DNA of 5,549 nucleotides from JBARRO01 sp049644265. GTDB lineage: Bacteria > Bacteroidota > Ignavibacteria > UBA10030. Position 1 is the first letter of the stretch; each line of letters starts with the position of its first letter. The DNA lies in contig JBARRO010000053.1 in assembly GCA_049644265.1 (NCBI GenBank), positions 1 to 5,549 of the forward strand, read 5' to 3'. The translations under genes and the position numbers were made by a program. Positions 5,320-5,549 of the stretch are shown one piece after another. Below the pieces are notes generated by a model, which ran no database searches, was not told where the DNA came from, and was given only the letters and a program-made list of their open reading frames with translations.

Positions 5320-5549
5320 AAATTTTACTTGCTACTGGAGAGGCATCGATTCTCCGGATCTGAGCGCGCGAGTAAAGTCAGGTCCGCGACTTTCCATTGT
5401 TGCTCTTCAACTTCCCTTGCGCACCCACCTTTGCGCGGGGGTTCTCCAGCGTGGCCAGACATCAACATCGCCACGGTGCAAAAGCGAGTCATGTCAGCTT
5501 CCTCTTCCCACGGGATTCGTGTTCCCGTCATACACGGTCGTATTTATTC
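5320..5549 (+). other. Hairpin-rich stretch downstream of promoter; leader or RNA candidate
   Basis: Five short inverted repeats follow one another on the plus strand: CTGGAGA/TCTCCGG (5335-5341 with 5351-5357, using one G-T pair), AAAGTC/GACTTT (5374-5379 with 5388-5393), GCGCA/TGCGC (5419-5423 with 5432-5436), CGTGGC/GCCACG (5450-5455 with 5470-5475), and ACGGGA/TCCCGT (5510-5515 with 5523-5528). Base composition shifts from AT-rich before 5340 to GC-rich after it. I compared it by eye with tmRNA, RNase P RNA and 6S RNA and found no convincing match. Two plus frames and one minus frame stay open across much of it. The only plus-strand ATG in such a frame is at 5491, without a good ribosome site. 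A minus-strand ATG at 5492 (55 codons, AAGAGGAAG upstream) is the best alternative coding reading, but the peptide is unfamiliar. Nothing here is certain. Confidence 0.35.

Noticed and set aside
5320..5549. tmRNA, RNase P RNA or 6S RNA
   Set aside because: The GAGTAAAGTC string faintly recalls the RNase P GAGGAAAGTCC motif, but the following bases and overall arrangement do not fit. No tmRNA ends or 6S-like long stem are visible.

Overview
The window looks like accessory chromosome from an uncharacterised bacterium. There is no phylogenetic marker gene. Exported multi-rhodanese protein, a DUF3142-like/CGPYFP gene pair, low-complexity gene spacers and short GTA-loop palindromic repeats are a mix I associate loosely with the Bacteroidota/Chlorobiota/Ignavibacteriota side of the tree or a neighbouring phylum. 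The taxonomic guess is weak. One near-consensus sigma-70 type promoter is also present.

Layout, left to right. All three confident genes are on the minus strand, so they read right to left. (1) Bases 1-1389 hold the 5' 463 codons of a secreted multidomain rhodanese (sulfurtransferase). It runs off the left edge without a stop. Three rhodanese domains are visible and only the second has a catalytic cysteine. (2) A 102-bp spacer (1390-1491) contains this gene's Shine-Dalgarno sequence and three tandem 8-bp repeats that touch the stop codon of the next gene. (3) Bases 1492-3693 encode a 733-residue exported, mostly helical protein of unknown function, recognisable by a CGPYFP motif after the signal peptide. 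(4) Bases 3690-4514 encode a 274-residue DUF3142-like protein. Its TGA stop overlaps the ATG of the 733-residue gene as ATGA, so the two form a translationally coupled pair. (5) Bases 4515-5549 hold no convincing protein gene. They contain a head-to-head cluster of four palindromic repeat units (4602-4776), a doubtful 171-codon open frame, a 7-bp tandem repeat (5110-5130), an AT-rich stretch with a 10-bp direct repeat, and a very good plus-strand promoter (5286-5314). This promoter fires into about 230 hairpin-rich bases with no clear gene.

Functionally, the DUF3142-like and CGPYFP proteins probably act together in the cell envelope; their job is unknown. The rhodanese gene lies downstream on the same strand and has its own strong ribosome site. 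Whether it shares their transcript cannot be decided from sequence, because no terminator or convincing promoter is seen between them. The most unusual items are the isolated strong promoter with a possible structured RNA, the rhodanese chain with alternating active-site residues, and the mirrored palindrome cluster just upstream of the DUF3142-like gene.
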